Below are positions 5,886 to 7,667 of a stretch of 7,667 nt of DNA, one piece after another. Each line of letters opens with the position of its first letter. Within the stretch, counting starts at the first letter, position 1. Under the pieces are notes generated by a model. That model saw only the letters and a program-made list of their open reading frames with translations. It was not told the origin of the DNA and ran no database searches. Origin of the DNA: Gammaproteobacteria bacterium (GTDB taxonomy: Bacteria > Pseudomonadota > Gammaproteobacteria > GRL18); NCBI GenBank assembly GCA_030632625.1, contig DAOVUK010000136.1, positions 1 to 7,667 on the forward strand, written 5' to 3'. The position numbers were made by a program, and so were the translations under genes.

Positions 5886-7343
5886 ATGTCTGACAAGAAG
5901 GTTATTAGTGAAACAGTTCTTACGACTGATGAAATTAATATGCTCGCAGATATTAATACTCATATTTCCCAGGAACCGTTTTACATTCTTATCGTTGATG
6001 ACAATCAGCGCATGCGTGAAAGCCTCAGTGAACTGCTGGCAATTTATGGCATGAACAGTACCTTATCAGAAAGCGGCTCACAAGCTTTGGACCTCCTCGA
6101 GAGTGAGCACTTTGATCTGGTACTGCTTGATCTCGAAATGCCCAGAATAGATGGTTTTCAGGTGATGAGCAAAATTCATGAGCATTATCCCGATACCGAT
6201 ATCATCATTCTCAGTGGCAAAACCTCCTTTGAAAATGCACTCAAAGCATGGCGTATGGGCGCTCAGGATTTTCTTAAAAAGCCCTATGTTCCATCTGAAC
6301 TTATTGAATTAATAAAAAAAATCAGGGAAAAAAGACGTTTAAATACGGAAAAAATGGATAAAAGGTCCAGCAACAGCTCTCTGAGCAATGTCGATAAAAC
6401 ACTGATGGAGCTGGAAGATATTATCCACAATGAAGATTTAACCCTTGCCCATGAAATTATTAATTCCAGTCCTGCCGTCGCATTATTGTGGAAAAACATT
6501 TCTCCCTGGCAAGTTCATTTTGTGTCAGAAAACGTCGTTAATTTATTAGGTTATACTGCGAAGGAATTGTTAACCGGAAAGGTAATTTATAAGGACATTA
6601 TTCATCCAGACGATGAAGCACAGTTCATGGAGGAAGTTAAAAAAGAGAGTAAAACCACAAAGTTTAAACATAAACCCTATCGAATCATAACAAAATGCGG
6701 CGTGGTCAAATGGGTTGATGATAGTACTTCACTGGTTCGGGACAAACAAGGAAATATCACCTATTATCAGGAAATCATTATTGATGTCACTGAGCGGGAG
6801 CTTTCCAGGCAAAAAATGCTCCAAAAGCAAATCAGTCTGGAACATATTGCCCATCATGACGTTCTTACAGGATTACCCAATCGTTTATTACTGCTGGATC
6901 GAATGCAGCAATCCATAAAAAAAGCACAACGGACAAAAAAACATCTGGCAGTTTTATATATTGATCTGGATAAATTCAAATCAATTAATGATTCACTGGG
7001 ACATGCCGCTGGTGATGAGGTACTTATGGCTGTAGCTAAACGATTGAGAGAAAATGTCCGGACTGTGGATACAATTGCCAGAATTGGCGGTGATGAATTT
7101 ATTGTTTTGATGGAATCTGTTACCAATGTCCAGGACGTCAAAACAATGGCAGAGAAGCTGAATCACTCACTGAATCAACCCATCTACTGGGATATGCGCG
7201 AACTCTTTATTACTTGCAGTATTGGTATCAGCCTTGCTCCTGATGATGGGGATACCCCAAAAGAATTATTGAAAAAAGCAGATGTTGCCATGTATCAGTC
7301 AAAAGAGGAAGGACGCAATACATTTCAGTTTTATTATGCCTGA
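5886..7343 (+). CDS. response regulator with REC, PAS and GGDEF domains (diguanylate cyclase)
   Basis: This soluble 485-aa protein should make cyclic di-GMP from two GTP in response to phosphorylation and a PAS signal. REC (about 30-150) has the acidic pair D38/D39, phosphoacceptor D82 (LLDLEMP), S110 and K132 (KKP). A charged linker (150-180) leads to a PAS domain (about 186-305; VNLLGYTAKELL, IHPDDEAQF, GVVKWVDDSTSLV, ending DVTERE). GGDEF (about 318-483) has HDVLTGLPNR, metal-binding DLDKF (360-364) and an intact active site GGDEF (401-405). An RxxD inhibitory site (R392-D395) lies five residues before it, so product inhibition is likely. There is no EAL domain, membrane segment or DNA-binding domain. 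The final SKEEGRNTFQFYY is a normal GGDEF C-terminus, so the gene is complete. No partner histidine kinase is in the window; it may be an orphan or served from elsewhere. The link to nadA is proximity only. Confidence 0.95.
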   Translation: MSDKKVISETVLTTDEINMLADINTHISQEPFYILIVDDNQRMRESLSELLAIYGMNSTLSESGSQALDLLESEHFDLVLLDLEMPRIDGFQVMSKIHEHYPDTDIIILSGKTSFENALKAWRMGAQDFLKKPYVPSELIELIKKIREKRRLNTEKMDKRSSNSSLSNVDKTLMELEDIIHNEDLTLAHEIINSSPAVALLWKNISPWQVHFVSENVVNLLGYTAKELLTGKVIYKDIIHPDDEAQFMEEVKKESKTTKFKHKPYRIITKCGVVKWVDDSTSLVRDKQGNITYYQEIIIDVTERELSRQKMLQKQISLEHIAHHDVLTGLPNRLLLLDRMQQSIKKAQRTKKHLAVLYIDLDKFKSINDSLGHAAGDEVLMAVAKRLRENVRTVDTIARIGGDEFIVLMESVTNVQDVKTMAEKLNHSLNQPIYWDMRELFITCSIGISLAPDDGDTPKELLKKADVAMYQSKEEGRNTFQFYYA

Positions 7344-7344
7344 T

Positions 7345-7366
7345 GAAGTGTTATTACTTCTTCAGT
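7345..7366 (+). terminator. weak candidate terminator after the GGDEF gene
   Basis: GAAGT (7345-7349) and ACTTC (7356-7360) form a 5-bp stem with a 6-nt loop, starting 2 nt after the TGA and followed by a mixed, only partly T-rich tail. The stem is short and GC-poor, so efficient termination is doubtful. Confidence 0.25.
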
Positions 7367-7413
7367 TTATTTAAAGCGTGAGAAATAATGCCACAACACA
7401 GCGATAAAAAATC

Positions 7414-7667
7414 ATGCTGATGATTGGATTGGCTAAAAGGGTCATCGGCCAGGCTGGTTTTCGGCGCGTATTAAGTGTGTTTATTATAGCCCTGAGCGGT
7501 TGTTCCAGTGTGCCCGCACCTGTTGTCATAGCAACGGCTCCACTGCATTACATTCCAGCTGAAACCTGGCAGTCCATTGATGAACAGATACTCAGTGCAT
7601 CGGTGTCTGCCAGGAAAAAGTCCAGGACTTATGCACGTACTGCCATGGCCAATTGGCGCCGGCAGGT
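7414..7667 (+). CDS. N-terminal part of an unrecognised lipoprotein, cut by the window edge
   Basis: The frame is open from the ATG at 7414 to the end of the window (84 codons visible). Residues 1-30 form a lipoprotein signal peptide: basic region (KR at 8-9, RR at 17-18), hydrophobic core VLSVFIIAL, and lipobox LSGC with C30 as the lipidated residue. Ser at +2 suggests outer-membrane sorting by the Lol rule. The mature part reads SSVPAPVVIATAPLHYIPAE, then WQSIDEQILSASVSA and a basic stretch ending MANWRRQ; it looks helical after residue 55. I recognise no family. An ATG at 7420 is an equally possible start. No clear Shine-Dalgarno precedes either. The gene starts 70 nt after the GGDEF gene on the same strand and could share its transcript. 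Confidence 0.75.
   Translation, partial: MLMIGLAKRVIGQAGFRRVLSVFIIALSGCSSVPAPVVIATAPLHYIPAETWQSIDEQILSASVSARKKSRTYARTAMANWRRQ

Overview
The window looks like a stretch of gammaproteobacterial chromosome, moderately AT-rich. The main clue is gene order: amiB and tsaE run leftward, with queG diverging from them. This resembles the Escherichia coli yjeS(queG) / tsaE-amiB neighbourhood, but nnr (yjeF) is missing between queG and tsaE, and the N-terminus of MutL is not seen after amiB. The QueG and NadA proteins read very like their E. coli counterparts. No species can be named from the sequence alone.

Layout. Positions 1-237 hold at most a weakly supported partial ORF. Positions 238-1620 (minus) encode an AmiB-type cell-wall amidase (signal peptide, AMIN, Amidase_3, LysM). 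Positions 1644-2252 (minus) encode TsaE, the ATPase of tRNA t6A synthesis, with an unusual internal insertion made partly of an 18-bp degenerate tandem repeat. A short divergent spacer (2253-2343) carries a palindromic repeat remnant. Positions 2344-3468 (plus) encode QueG, the last enzyme of queuosine synthesis, followed after 11 nt by a PfkB-family sugar kinase that closely resembles animal ketohexokinase (3480-4346). The 417-462 bp gap before nadA contains a 184-bp MITE-like element (4440-4623) with 26-bp terminal inverted repeats, a 7-of-8 target-site duplication and two internal 28-bp palindromes. NadA (quinolinate synthase) follows, then after 27 nt a REC-PAS-GGDEF response regulator that should make cyclic di-GMP. 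The right edge holds the start of an unrecognised lipoprotein.

How the genes fit together. Two are tRNA-modification genes (tsaE for t6A at position 37, queG for queuosine at position 34) placed back to back. amiB probably shares a transcript with tsaE. NadA and QueG are both [4Fe-4S] enzymes, but nothing else links them. The kinase and the cyclic-di-GMP regulator appear to be accessory passengers in two short plus-strand operons. I found no convincing new multi-gene system. The most notable items are the MITE-like element with its nested palindromes, the repeat-built insertion in TsaE, and the ketohexokinase-like kinase.
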